In this document: positions 34,939 to 41,037 of the stretch, piece by piece | How positions within the stretch are numbered: the first letter of the stretch is position 1 | Layout of the letters: each line of letters opens with the position of its first letter | Assembly (NCBI GenBank): GCA_018433945.1 | Contig: JAHDQF010000074.1 | Span: forward strand, 1 to 41,037 | Direction of reading: 5' to 3' | From: Proteiniphilum sp. | GTDB taxonomy: Bacteria > Bacteroidota > Bacteroidia > Bacteroidales > Dysgonomonadaceae | DNA length: 41,037 nt | Notes under the pieces: generated by a model | Told to the model about the DNA's origin: nothing | What the model saw: the letters and a program-made list of their open reading frames with translations, nothing else | The model's database searches: none | Program-made: the position numbers and the translations under genes

Positions 34939-35316
34939 TTACTTTCGTTCTTTGGCCATCTCCCTTGCTTGTTTTTGCAGTTCTTTCCGGTTGTCGAGGT
35001 AAAGCGCAAACTGTTTTTCATCCAGCAGCATTTTAAGCTTTTTGTCTTTCTCTTCCGATATTTTCCTGGCCGCTTTCAGTTTGTTTAGATTGCCGTTAAT
35101 GCCCTTGACTTTTTCCATTTTCAGCGCATACTCCAGGTTCAGTGAGTCAACTTTTACCAGTTGCGAATCGTTTAACTGCAGGTTTTCTTTCATCCATTCC
35201 GTTTGCATTTGGGCGCGTTCTTCGGGCGAAAATTGCATCCCGAAATTCTGGGCAAATGCGCCCAACGAAAAAAGGGTAACACAAATACCTGTTAAAATTA
35301 TTTTTCTCATAATCAT
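34939..35316 (-). CDS. Spy/CpxP-like periplasmic protein
   Basis: A 125-residue (123 if started at the second ATG, 35310) exported protein. The signal peptide ends near AFAQ, and the rest is almost wholly helical and charged. FSPEERAQMQTEWMKENLQLNDSQLVKVDSLNLEYALKM is followed by MLLDEKQFALYLDNRKELQKQ. It has the size and the 'L-x-L-x-x-x-Q' helix-hairpin pattern of the Spy/CpxP/LTXXQ group, ATP-independent periplasmic chaperones and stress sensors. No exact LTxxQ motif is present. It forms a unit with the DUF6515 gene and lies beside the response-regulator wreck. Confidence 0.75.
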   Translation of the reverse strand: MIMRKIILTGICVTLFSLGAFAQNFGMQFSPEERAQMQTEWMKENLQLNDSQLVKVDSLNLEYALKMEKVKGINGNLNKLKAARKISEEKDKKLKMLLDEKQFALYLDNRKELQKQAREMAKERK

Positions 35317-35380
35317 TGTTTTTATTACGGCTTAAAAATAATTCAATCCCGCTTACCAAAGAATTTTTTTCATCGAACGA

Positions 35381-35437
35381 CAGAATAAATTCAACAAACG
35401 ACCGGCCGGTTCAACCTATGAGCATTGAATAGATTCG
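35381..35437 (+). repeat. 57-bp direct repeat, copy A
   Basis: Identical over 57 bp to 36853-36909. It contains the 10-bp palindrome ACCGGCCGGT (35401-35410). The 30 bp that follow here (35437-35467) match a different place, the 5' part of the metalloprotease gene (37098-37127), so the sequence normally between them is missing. Confidence 0.9.
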
Positions 35438-35467
35438 AACGGGATCTTCCTTCATGGCCCGATCCGA

Positions 35468-35900
35468 TTACCGGTCCATCCATCGCTTAAAAACTGCGGC
35501 CTTGTCCTTACCAACAATAGGCTTTTCTTCCGGGGGGGGGTTCAACTCAAGTACCAGTTTGCCCTGAAACCAGTTCGTCGTAGTTGGTATCCAGATTTTT
35601 TTCCTGTATGAACTTTTGGCTGTAGTTGTCGTATTTCTGAAAAGCTTCCTCCAGTTCCTGTGCTTCAACAGGTTTGAGAAGGTAATCGAGGCTGTTTATC
35701 TTAAAAGCACGGATGGCATATTCGTCGTAGGCCGTCACAAAAATAATCAGACTTTCGATGTTCACCTCCTTCATGATATCGAAGCTCACCCCATCCGAGA
35801 GTTGAATGTCGAGCAGAACAATTTCCGGATGCGGGAATGGCTTTATGCCAATCCCGATGTCACCCTCGCTACCTTCAATGTCGATATTCTGAATTTTATG
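35468..35900 (-). pseudogene. LytTR-type response regulator, decayed
   Basis: Read leftward, a receiver-domain fragment lacks its first ~25 residues but keeps PEIVLLDIQLSDGVSFDIM (phosphoacceptor Asp), IIFVTAYDEYAIRAFKINS and DYLLKPVE. Just after DTNYDELV the frame is lost and nearly all the LytTR DNA-binding domain is gone. In another frame the final part resumes as GKLVLELNPPPEEKPIV and ends KAAVFKRWMDR, the usual C-terminus of LytTR domains. A run of nine Cs (G9 on the + strand, 35532-35540) lies in the tail. It has lost both ends of function: no start, no DNA-binding domain. Confidence 0.85.
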
Positions 35901-36228
35901 ACCGGCTGTGATTTGTAAGCGATATTTCAATACTATCCTTACTTATCTCTTTAATAAAATCATCACCCTCATAATAATATTTTGTTGGGTACGGATGAGT
36001 TTCTATAATTGGATACTTTATATTAACCTTTGCGTACAATTTCAAATTGTCAAAAACGTTATCACTAAACTGGTCGGAAATCAGTAGTAAATCAATATCA
36101 GACCATTCGTTTGTCATATTTTTTGCAGCAGATCCGAATAGAAATACTTTATGAAAAGTCAATCCAAGTGATTGGCAATCATTTACAAATGATTCTGCTG
36201 TTTTTATTGCAGTTTCTTTAGTAACCAT
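35896..36228 (-). CDS. MNT-type nucleotidyltransferase
   Basis: A 110-residue minimal nucleotidyltransferase. The core KVFLFGSAAKNMTNEWSDIDLLLIS carries the GS motif and the paired aspartates (SDID), and PYPTKYYYEGDDFIKEI completes the fold with a third acidic region. MNT proteins usually pair with a HEPN RNase as a toxin-antitoxin or AMPylation module. No HEPN gene is next to it, so it appears orphaned. The last residues (NHSRS) overlap the response-regulator fragment, suggesting the 3' end was altered by the junction. Confidence 0.82.
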   Translation of the reverse strand: MVTKETAIKTAESFVNDCQSLGLTFHKVFLFGSAAKNMTNEWSDIDLLLISDQFSDNVFDNLKLYAKVNIKYPIIETHPYPTKYYYEGDDFIKEISKDSIEISLTNHSRS

Positions 36229-36465
36229 AATCTTAGTTTGTATCGTTCGAAAGTTAGTAATAGTTTATCACAGAATGATCACGAACCTGTAAATTTTTTT
36301 GTATTTTCATACCCAAAAACTATTCGCCTGTTTATTTTGTTTTATATCACTAGAACAGGTGAATTTTTTCAGCAGCATATAGTAGGTAGTCATGAAGAGC
36401 AATTTTTGCTTTTTTCATTAGTACACCTAATCTTATGTTAGGTCAATACAAATGGAGGGAAAACT

Positions 36466-36684
36466 ATGAAAGCAGAGTTTACAGCAATTATCGAGCCGGC
36501 CCCGGAAGGCGGATATTGGTCTATTTGCCCAGAAGTCCCTGGAGCTAATGGACAAGGAGAAACAGTTGATGAAGCAAAAGAAAATTTGCGTCAGGCCATT
36601 GAATTGATCATGCAAGATCGAAGAGAAGATATTCTACGTGGTTTGCCTGACGATGCAATCCAAGATAAGGTTATTATTGCGTGA
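36466..36684 (+). CDS. hicB: HicB-family antitoxin (second module)
   Basis: A 72-residue HicB-like protein: FTAIIEPAPEGGYWSICPEVPGANGQGETVDEAKENLRQAIEL, the typical antitoxin core, without a C-terminal DNA-binding domain. It belongs to a different subgroup from the hicB at 21302. A Shine-Dalgarno-like GGAGGG (36452-36457) lies 8 bp before its ATG, unusual in this window, where most genes lack one, and a sign of foreign origin. The toxin follows with a 4-bp overlap. Confidence 0.9.
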   Translation: MKAEFTAIIEPAPEGGYWSICPEVPGANGQGETVDEAKENLRQAIELIMQDRREDILRGLPDDAIQDKVIIA

Positions 36685-36860
36685 AACGCAGAGATTTAGA
36701 ACGAATGTTGCGAATAGCCGGTTGTTATCTTAAAAGAGAAGGGGCTTCACACTCGCTATGGATTAATCCAAAAACTGGTGTCATAGAGGCAGTGCCTCGT
36801 CATAATGAGATCAAAGAACCTTTAGCAAAGAAGATATTGAAAAACCTAAATGCAGAATAA
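36681..36860 (+). CDS. hicA: HicA-family toxin starting at GTG (second module)
   Basis: A 59-residue HicA toxin using GTG within GTGA, overlapping the hicB stop. It reads KRRDLERMLRIAGCYLKREG, then ASHSLWINPKTGVIEAVPRH and NEIKEPLAKKILKNLN. The catalytic His is in GASHSLW, and the PRHNEIKEPLAKKI helix is canonical. Length and motifs indicate an intact toxin. Its final codons are the first bases of the 57-bp repeat copy B, so copy A at 35381 carries the tail of a lost hicA. Confidence 0.88.
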   Translation: MKRRDLERMLRIAGCYLKREGASHSLWINPKTGVIEAVPRHNEIKEPLAKKILKNLNAE

Positions 36861-36909
36861 ATTCAACAAACGACCGGCCGGTTCAACCTATGAGCATTGA
36901 ATAGATTCG
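36853..36909 (+). repeat. 57-bp direct repeat, copy B
   Basis: Begins in the last codons of hicA and ends in the gap before the metalloprotease gene. Identical to 35381-35437. Together the two copies flank 1.4 kb holding the response-regulator fragment, the nucleotidyltransferase and hicBA. Confidence 0.9.
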
Positions 36910-36972
36910 GTTATTGGTTGAAATTTTACGGAATTTGGTTTAAAAAATTTATCTTCATGCTTTCTGTTTTCA

Positions 36973-36980
36973 TATTTTTG
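36973..36980 (+). promoter_or_regulatory. -7 box (TATTTTTG) of the metalloprotease gene
   Basis: A perfect TAnnTTTG element 54 bp before ATG 37035. It lies in the segment that is missing from repeat copy A. Confidence 0.4.
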
Positions 36981-37034
36981 AAATGAGTTTGTTGCCGGTT
37001 GGCAGTAAAAGGTAAAAAACAGAAATTCAAAAAA

Positions 37035-37802
37035 ATGAAGCAGTTATTCAAATTCTTTCTGATACTGGGAGTTGGAACCATTCTTCTTTCCCGCTGTGAA
37101 CGGGATCTTCCTTCATTACCCGATCCGGAGAAAAAAGTTGTGATAAAACCCAACGACTTTCTTTCAGGGGAAAATTACGACCAGTTAACGGTGGAAATAG
37201 TCAGTGTAGAGGGATACCAACCTACAGGTGAGACGATCAATAATCTAAAAGCATTTCTGGAATCCCGGTTAAACAAGAGTGAGGGGATAGTGTTGGCCCC
37301 CGCCTTAGTCCCTTCGCCGGGTAAAGCGGTCTATTCGCTCGATGATATCAAAGAAATTGAACAGGAATACCGGACGCAATTTCCTGATCCGGAAGAAAAA
37401 AAGCTGACGGCATGGTTTTTCTTTGCCGATGCCGATTACGCCGAAAACGAGGACGACTCAAAAGTACTTGGTATCGCGTATGGCCCCACTTCCATGGTTA
37501 TTTTCGAAGAAACGATCCGGGAATTCAGCGGAGGGCGCGGTCAACCGTCAATACCCGTACTGGAAACGACGGTCACGGAACACGAATTTGGCCATATCCT
37601 GGGTCTGGTCAATAACGGTACAAAAATGGTTGTAAACCACCAGGACGACATAGCCAACGGAAAGCACTGCGACAATCAGGATTGCCTGATGTACTGGGCT
37701 GCCGAGCACAGCGGTCCGCTTATTAACTTTTTAACCGGTGGAAAAATCCCGCCGCTGGATCAAAACTGCCTGAATGATTTGAAAAATAACGGCGGAAAGT
37801 GA
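37035..37802 (+). CDS. Lipoprotein metalloprotease, archaemetzincin-like
   Basis: A 255-residue predicted lipoprotein (hydrophobic leader, LLSRC, Cys21). The zinc motif HEFGHILG is at residues 183-190, with Glu184 as general base. In place of the usual third His three residues on, the chain continues for about 18 residues (NNGTKMVVNHQDDIANGK). Then comes HCDNQDCLMYW, the HC-x4-C-x-M block of archaemetzincins, giving a third ligand His211 and a Met-turn (Met219). Related proteins are annotated in Bacteroidota as membrane metalloproteases; the substrate is unknown. The ATG at 37035 starts the leader. Confidence 0.82.
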   Translation: MKQLFKFFLILGVGTILLSRCERDLPSLPDPEKKVVIKPNDFLSGENYDQLTVEIVSVEGYQPTGETINNLKAFLESRLNKSEGIVLAPALVPSPGKAVYSLDDIKEIEQEYRTQFPDPEEKKLTAWFFFADADYAENEDDSKVLGIAYGPTSMVIFEETIREFSGGRGQPSIPVLETTVTEHEFGHILGLVNNGTKMVVNHQDDIANGKHCDNQDCLMYWAAEHSGPLINFLTGGKIPPLDQNCLNDLKNNGGK

Positions 37803-37899
37803 AGAACTTTTTTTATTTTCGTTCTCATAAACAGTTTCATTTCGGCAGCAAAAGAAACATAATGTAAATTCAATTTTTATTGTTTTCAAAGATATTCAT

Positions 37900-37907
37900 T
37901 ATTTTTG
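37900..37907 (+). promoter_or_regulatory. -7 box (TATTTTTG) of the AbiEi gene
   Basis: TATTTTTG with ATTG 17 bp upstream (37879-37882), 29 bp before ATG 37937. It favours that start over the open frame from 37880. Confidence 0.45.
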
Positions 37908-37936
37908 TAGTTGAATTTACTGTGCAATTGTATACT

Positions 37937-38746
37937 ATGAGTATAGAAAATAGAAATAAACTTAACTATTTGCTTCAGAAAAAGAATGCTGGCGGTCTGT
38001 ATTTTTCTGCATGGCTGAAAGAAAATGGCTATTCTGACCAATTGTTGAAAAAATATAGAGATTCGGGCTGGCTTACTTCTTTATCTAAAGGTGTAATGTA
38101 TCGCACCGGAGATAAACTGCGTTCTTTTTCAGTGTTGGAAAGTTATAATGAACAGTTGAAAAAAAACTACCATGTGGCGGCTCACTCTGCTTTAGAATTT
38201 TCAGGTTTTAATCATTATGTTCCTATGGGCAAACCGTTGTTAATGGTTGGACATCCCAAACATGAATCCGTTCCTTCCTGGATGTTGAAGGATGTTTTTG
38301 ACTACTCCTTGAAGTTTTTTTCAACTGAAACATTTTCTAAACCACAATTGGTAACATTAAGTTCTGAATATCCTCATGTACAAATATCAGTTTCTGAACA
38401 GGCTTTCCTTGAATGCTTATTATTGACGCCGAAATATTATTCCTATATGGATTTATTTTATATCATGGAGCAACTGACAACTCTTCGTCCGCAGGTTTTA
38501 CAATTAATATTGGAAAATACGAGTAATATCAAGGTCAAAAGGATGTTCCTTTATATGGCTGAAAAAGCCGGTCATTATTGGTTTGATTCGCTTGATATAA
38601 GCAAAATGCATTTGGGCACGGCAAAGCATAAATTAGTAGAAAACGGAGTTTATGTATCCAAATATAAAATAACGGTACCCAAGAGGACAAAGAACTTTGT
38701 GCTAAAGCCCAATCTGAATTTAATATGCGGTGTATGGCTCAAATAG
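37937..38746 (+). CDS. AbiEi-family antitoxin, toxin partner broken
   Basis: A 269-residue protein of the type IV toxin-antitoxin AbiEi family. The N-terminal winged helix (FSAWLKENGYSDQLLKKYRDSGWLTSLSKGVMYRTGD) is followed by the larger C-terminal domain with YHVAAHSALEFSGF and VSEQAFLECLLLTP. AbiEi represses its own promoter and counters the AbiEii nucleotidyltransferase toxin. The last ~20 residues (RTKNFVLKPNLNLICGVWLK) look unlike the family and probably result from the deletion that removed most of AbiEii immediately downstream. Confidence 0.85.
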   Translation: MSIENRNKLNYLLQKKNAGGLYFSAWLKENGYSDQLLKKYRDSGWLTSLSKGVMYRTGDKLRSFSVLESYNEQLKKNYHVAAHSALEFSGFNHYVPMGKPLLMVGHPKHESVPSWMLKDVFDYSLKFFSTETFSKPQLVTLSSEYPHVQISVSEQAFLECLLLTPKYYSYMDLFYIMEQLTTLRPQVLQLILENTSNIKVKRMFLYMAEKAGHYWFDSLDISKMHLGTAKHKLVENGVYVSKYKITVPKRTKNFVLKPNLNLICGVWLK

Positions 38747-38897
38747 TTTCATTCACGCAGAGTTGTATGGTGGAAAAATTGCAGCAGCTCTAAGTCGTCA
38801 GCATCCACGCGATTTATTCGATTGTAAATACATGCCTCTTGATTTACTTGAACAGGCAAAAGAAGGACTTATCTTTAATTCAATGGAAGTTGCTTAA
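38724..38897 (+). pseudogene. AbiEii toxin fragment
   Basis: A 57-codon frame with no start reads FIHAELYGGKIAAALSRQHP followed by RDLFDCKYM, the most conserved block of AbiEii (GK-x-AAL-x-RQHPRDLFD). AbiEii is normally about 270-300 residues, and the nucleotidyltransferase half (GS...DxD) is absent. The sequence after KEGLIF also departs from the family. The fragment overlaps the end of the AbiEi frame, so a deletion fused them. Confidence 0.85.
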
Positions 38898-39000
38898 TAT
38901 AAATAAACTAAAAGCTCAGAATCCCGTAAAACATCATCATGAAATGAAGAGGTTAAAAGATTTTTTTGGATGAATTGTGATAATCCGTGTTGGTGAATAT

Positions 39001-39031
39001 AAAAAGCGCCTCCTTGCGGGGGCGCTTTTTT
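39001..39031. terminator. Bidirectional intrinsic terminator
   Basis: AAAAAGCGCC and GGCGCTTTTTT form a 10-bp stem with a GC core. T-runs lie on both strands, so it ends the rightward AbiEi transcript and the leftward lipoprotein transcript. Confidence 0.85.
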
Positions 39032-39060
39032 GGGTTTTCCCAACACAATGCACTGAACGA

Positions 39061-39167
39061 TTAAGCCATGTATTCGGCGCCGGGATTACGCAGGCTATCA
39101 GTGATGCTGATGGTAATAATGCCTGAACGTGTAAATCCCCGCGGCCCTTCGCAGCCTTCGCCAAATT
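39061..39167 (-). pseudogene. Remnant of an exported/lipoprotein gene
   Basis: A leftward frame without a start reads GEGCEGPRGFTRSGIITISI and TDSLRNPGAEYMA, then a stop. The pattern of a Cys-rich turn, an R-x-G-x-I-x-I-x-I strand and N-P-G-A resembles parts of Bacteroidota lipoproteins, but I cannot name the family. It directly follows the 39.2-kb lipoprotein gene and ends before the terminator, so it may be the tail of a lost third gene of that operon. Confidence 0.35.
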
Positions 39168-39171
39168 TTTT

Positions 39172-39912
39172 TTATTCTTCTTCTACTTCACCTGTTTCCA
39201 AATTGGTAACGTAACGGTTTCCGGAGATTTCAATGATGGCTTCCCCGTTGCCGGTGAAGGTAATCGTTCCTTCATAGCTGAACGAACTGCGTCCGCTGCC
39301 GCCTGACATGGTGAAATGAATGGTACCGTTGTCGATTTCCTTGGGTTCCTTTTCAATAGCCACATTAACAAGCTCGAATTGAATGGTGGTCTGACGGTTT
39401 GCCAGGTTTCCGATTTTGGACTCAAACCCGCCGGTTCGTTGCCATGTTCCGTTGAACAGGTACATATCGGAAGTATATTCAATTTGCTTGATTTCAAAAT
39501 CACCGCTCACCGAGTGCGTGGAAGCCAGGCGAGGGGCATCGAATTCACCGTCATAGCTAAAGCTTACATCCAGCATAACCGGGTTCCCCGACTCATCGCA
39601 TTCCAGCGCATAATGGTAAGTTTTGGTGTTATGATAGGTAATCACGCTGGTACCTGTAGTAACCATGGTGGTATCTGCCGATTCACCACAACTTAGACTA
39701 TCAACCGCCACGTTGGCAAGTGCGGCGGCAGTTTCAATATCCGATGCAGTACCGGAGGTTCCTTCAGACAAACTATAAGCCACCATTTCGGCTGCTTCTG
39801 CTTCGGTAGCCGGTTCATCAGCTATCGATTCGTCATCCTTTTCACAGGAACTGAGAATTAACATTCCCGAAAGGGTAATAATACCCGCTAATAAAAGATT
39901 TTTTGTTTTCAT
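39172..39912 (-). CDS. Lipoprotein, paralogue of the gene at 33.4 kb
   Basis: A 246-residue lipoprotein (MKTKNLLLAG..., LSSC with Cys23) sharing the whole length of the 33377-34126 gene: the acidic N-terminal segment, two Cys-containing loops (LSCGES, LECDES) and the beta-rich C-terminal half. The start region differs: here MKTKN preceded by a short gap after the Spy-like gene, which is probably the ancestral order. It is probably the second gene of a Spy-like-lipoprotein operon. Function unknown; an envelope-stress output is inferred from context. Confidence 0.85.
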   Translation of the reverse strand: MKTKNLLLAGIITLSGMLILSSCEKDDESIADEPATEAEAAEMVAYSLSEGTSGTASDIETAAALANVAVDSLSCGESADTTMVTTGTSVITYHNTKTYHYALECDESGNPVMLDVSFSYDGEFDAPRLASTHSVSGDFEIKQIEYTSDMYLFNGTWQRTGGFESKIGNLANRQTTIQFELVNVAIEKEPKEIDNGTIHFTMSGGSGRSSFSYEGTITFTGNGEAIIEISGNRYVTNLETGEVEEE

Positions 39913-39942
39913 TGTTTTTTAATTTTTTGAAGTTGATGGTTA

Positions 39943-40356
39943 TTAAAAATCGTTCTCTTTTAGGTGGGCCAGAATGGTTTCCAGCCGGTTAATCCATTCT
40001 TTCCGAAAGTTTTCCACTTTTTGGATTTGTTCCGGAGTAAGAATAGTTTTCAATTCGGTGACTCGCTTTTGGTTGAGTGCCAGCAGTTCGTCGATGTTTT
40101 CGGTGATCGCATCTTTCCCTTTCAGGTAGGGCTGGATCAACTCAGCATATTTCACGTTAATCTGTAAGGCTTGTTCGGCCTGGGCTTCATCCATGTCCAG
40201 CCTATTTTTCAGGACCATGGTAACAACATGGGCACGGGTTTCCGGACTATTCCTGAACATATCACGGAGAGAGGCTTGCCTGCCCGGCGCAAAACTGCTT
40301 AACGTAATGATTACAAGCAGTGCTGCTGTTCCAATAAAAATGTTTCTTGTTTGCAT
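39943..40356 (-). CDS. Spy/CpxP-like periplasmic protein
   Basis: A 137-residue exported protein. The signal peptide (MQTRNIFIGTAALLVIITLS) is followed by a helical, charged body. LDMDEAQAEQALQINVKYAEL, LLALNQKRVTELKTILTPEQ and IQKVENFRKEWINRLE fit the Spy/LTXXQ group, and ILTPEQIQKVENF is the family's LTxxQ-type motif. It heads a leftward operon with the lipoprotein and is divergent from the sensor kinase, the usual layout for a target of that kinase. Its promoter block is duplicated at 34120-34228. Confidence 0.8.
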   Translation of the reverse strand: MQTRNIFIGTAALLVIITLSSFAPGRQASLRDMFRNSPETRAHVVTMVLKNRLDMDEAQAEQALQINVKYAELIQPYLKGKDAITENIDELLALNQKRVTELKTILTPEQIQKVENFRKEWINRLETILAHLKENDF

Positions 40357-40458
40357 ACTGTTTTATTTTTTAAAATCCGACTCAAACGTACTCCATCTGT
40401 GCCGCATGATGGAAAACTTTTCATCGAACAGCACATTCTTTTACACCAATTACCTGAC
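40350..40458 (-). promoter_or_regulatory. Duplicated promoter/operator block, copy 2
   Basis: Leftward -7 box TACGTTTG (40390-40383), 27 bp before the Spy-like ATG, with a partial -33 (TTTTC) 21 bp upstream. The ~110-bp block nearly matches 34120-34228. The match stops about 100 bp from the start codon, which marks the duplicated unit and perhaps the limit of a regulator-binding region. Confidence 0.7.
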
Positions 40459-40562
40459 CACTCAATAAGCGACTCGTTGAACATTTTTGCCTTTTGTTGA
40501 AGTTAAAATGGCGTTGGTTTAAACGGTTCTGCCAGAATTGCTTAATTTTGTAATTTTGAAGG

Positions 40563-41037
40563 ATGAAGAAAATGCTGTTACATATTAGCGTATGGTTAGT
40601 CTTTGCCTATTTCCTGTATATTTCCTTCGCGTTGTTTTTGCCCTGGGAGATGGCTGCCGGCAGGGCTCTTGCCGGCATTTCGCTCATCGCCGGTATGTTC
40701 TATGCTTCGGGGTGGGGGCTGGCAACCCAATTTCTGGTCAAACGCAAGCAATATGTTTTGTTCGGCGTGTTTGCCGTTTTGTTATGTATCCTGTTTTCAA
40801 TATTACGGGTCCAGATACTGGGTTTGTTTCCGGAATCCGTACCGTCTTTTACCGGCCGTGGGCCAAGAGAATTTTTGGAATCGGAAGGTTTGACCCCGCG
40901 CGGAAACTTGTTTCTAAACAGACGTCCTAACCGTGGCAGCGCTCCCTATGGAATTAGCTTCCTGATAAACCTACTTATCTTGTTCATCGCGACCTTGTTC
41001 AGGCTGTACGAACATCAGGCGTTGAAAGAGCAGGAGA
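40563..41037 (+). CDS. LytS/YehU-type sensor histidine kinase, N-terminal part
   Basis: A 158-codon frame cut by the window edge. It has three or four membrane segments in the first ~90 residues, a polar extracytoplasmic loop (PSFTGRGPREFLESEGLTPRG), a further membrane segment (ISFLINLLILFIATLF) and the start of the cytoplasmic linker RLYEHQALKEQE. That membrane domain and linker precede the His_kinase (LytS/YehU) domain in Bacteroidota kinases that work with LytTR regulators. The catalytic part is outside the window, so the call rests on this pattern. -7-like boxes lie at 40543-40558. Confidence 0.75.
   Translation, partial: MKKMLLHISVWLVFAYFLYISFALFLPWEMAAGRALAGISLIAGMFYASGWGLATQFLVKRKQYVLFGVFAVLLCILFSILRVQILGLFPESVPSFTGRGPREFLESEGLTPRGNLFLNRRPNRGSAPYGISFLINLLILFIATLFRLYEHQALKEQE

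Noticed and set aside
38937-39164. A 75-codon leftward ORF spanning the terminator at 39001-39031.
   Set aside because: It runs through the terminator stem and is out of frame with the recognisable lipoprotein-like remnant at 39061-39167.

Overview
The window looks like chromosomal DNA of a Bacteroidota bacterium, most likely Bacteroidales; a Dysgonomonadaceae-like host (Proteiniphilum or Petrimonas type) is only a guess. The grounds are recurrent -7 boxes of the form TAnnTTTG about 10-80 nt before start codons, the scarcity of Shine-Dalgarno sites, and family content typical of the phylum: DUF4271 before hemD, OMP_b-brl_3 barrel, split LysO, DUF3857/transglutaminase proteins, LytS/LytTR signalling, DUF6515. 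No rRNA, tRNA, IS transposase, integrase or CRISPR array was seen.

Positions 1-25968 are mostly chromosomal backbone of moderate to high GC. In order: a partial TetR regulator and a small protein behind a palindromic operator; a HAD phosphatase; metK behind a SAM-II-type riboswitch; DUF4271-hemD; a leftward rnpA-yidD-tatD cluster; a viroplasmin-RNase H protein; a C1B peptidase and murF; a metallophosphoesterase; a two-gene LysO lysine exporter; a large outer-membrane barrel protein; trmD; rmlA-rmlC-rmlB without rmlD; tyrosine phenol-lyase; a small HAD protein; a HicBA module with a decayed second hicB; glyA; recG. An unusual composite repeat (hairpin units, an 89-bp core, 11-bp tandem units) occurs twice in inverted orientation (about 7770-8004 and 16246-16550), bracketing peptidase to trmD.

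From the end of recG to the right edge the DNA is accessory. The last 54 bp of recG are repeated in frame at 30526-30579 with only synonymous changes, so the AT-rich 4.6 kb between the copies looks like an insertion. It carries two exported transglutaminase-like proteins, one with an intact Cys-His-Asp triad and one without, and the second has its signal peptide out of frame by one base in a T9 run. Beyond lie an AAA_14/DUF4143 ATPase with a tandemly repeated promoter, a quinone oxidoreductase, and a patchwork of partial duplications.

The patchwork holds two related envelope loci. At the right edge a LytS-type sensor kinase (cut by the window) diverges from a Spy-like periplasmic protein plus a lipoprotein. 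At 33.4-35.9 kb there is a second, rearranged set: a paralogous lipoprotein whose promoter and first codons come from the Spy-like gene, a DUF6515 protein, another Spy-like protein and a wrecked LytTR response regulator. Between them lie a nucleotidyltransferase, a second HicBA, a 57-bp direct repeat, an archaemetzincin-like lipoprotein protease and an AbiEi antitoxin whose AbiEii toxin is reduced to a fragment. My reading is a two-component envelope-stress regulon that has been duplicated and partly dismantled in a recombination-prone region.
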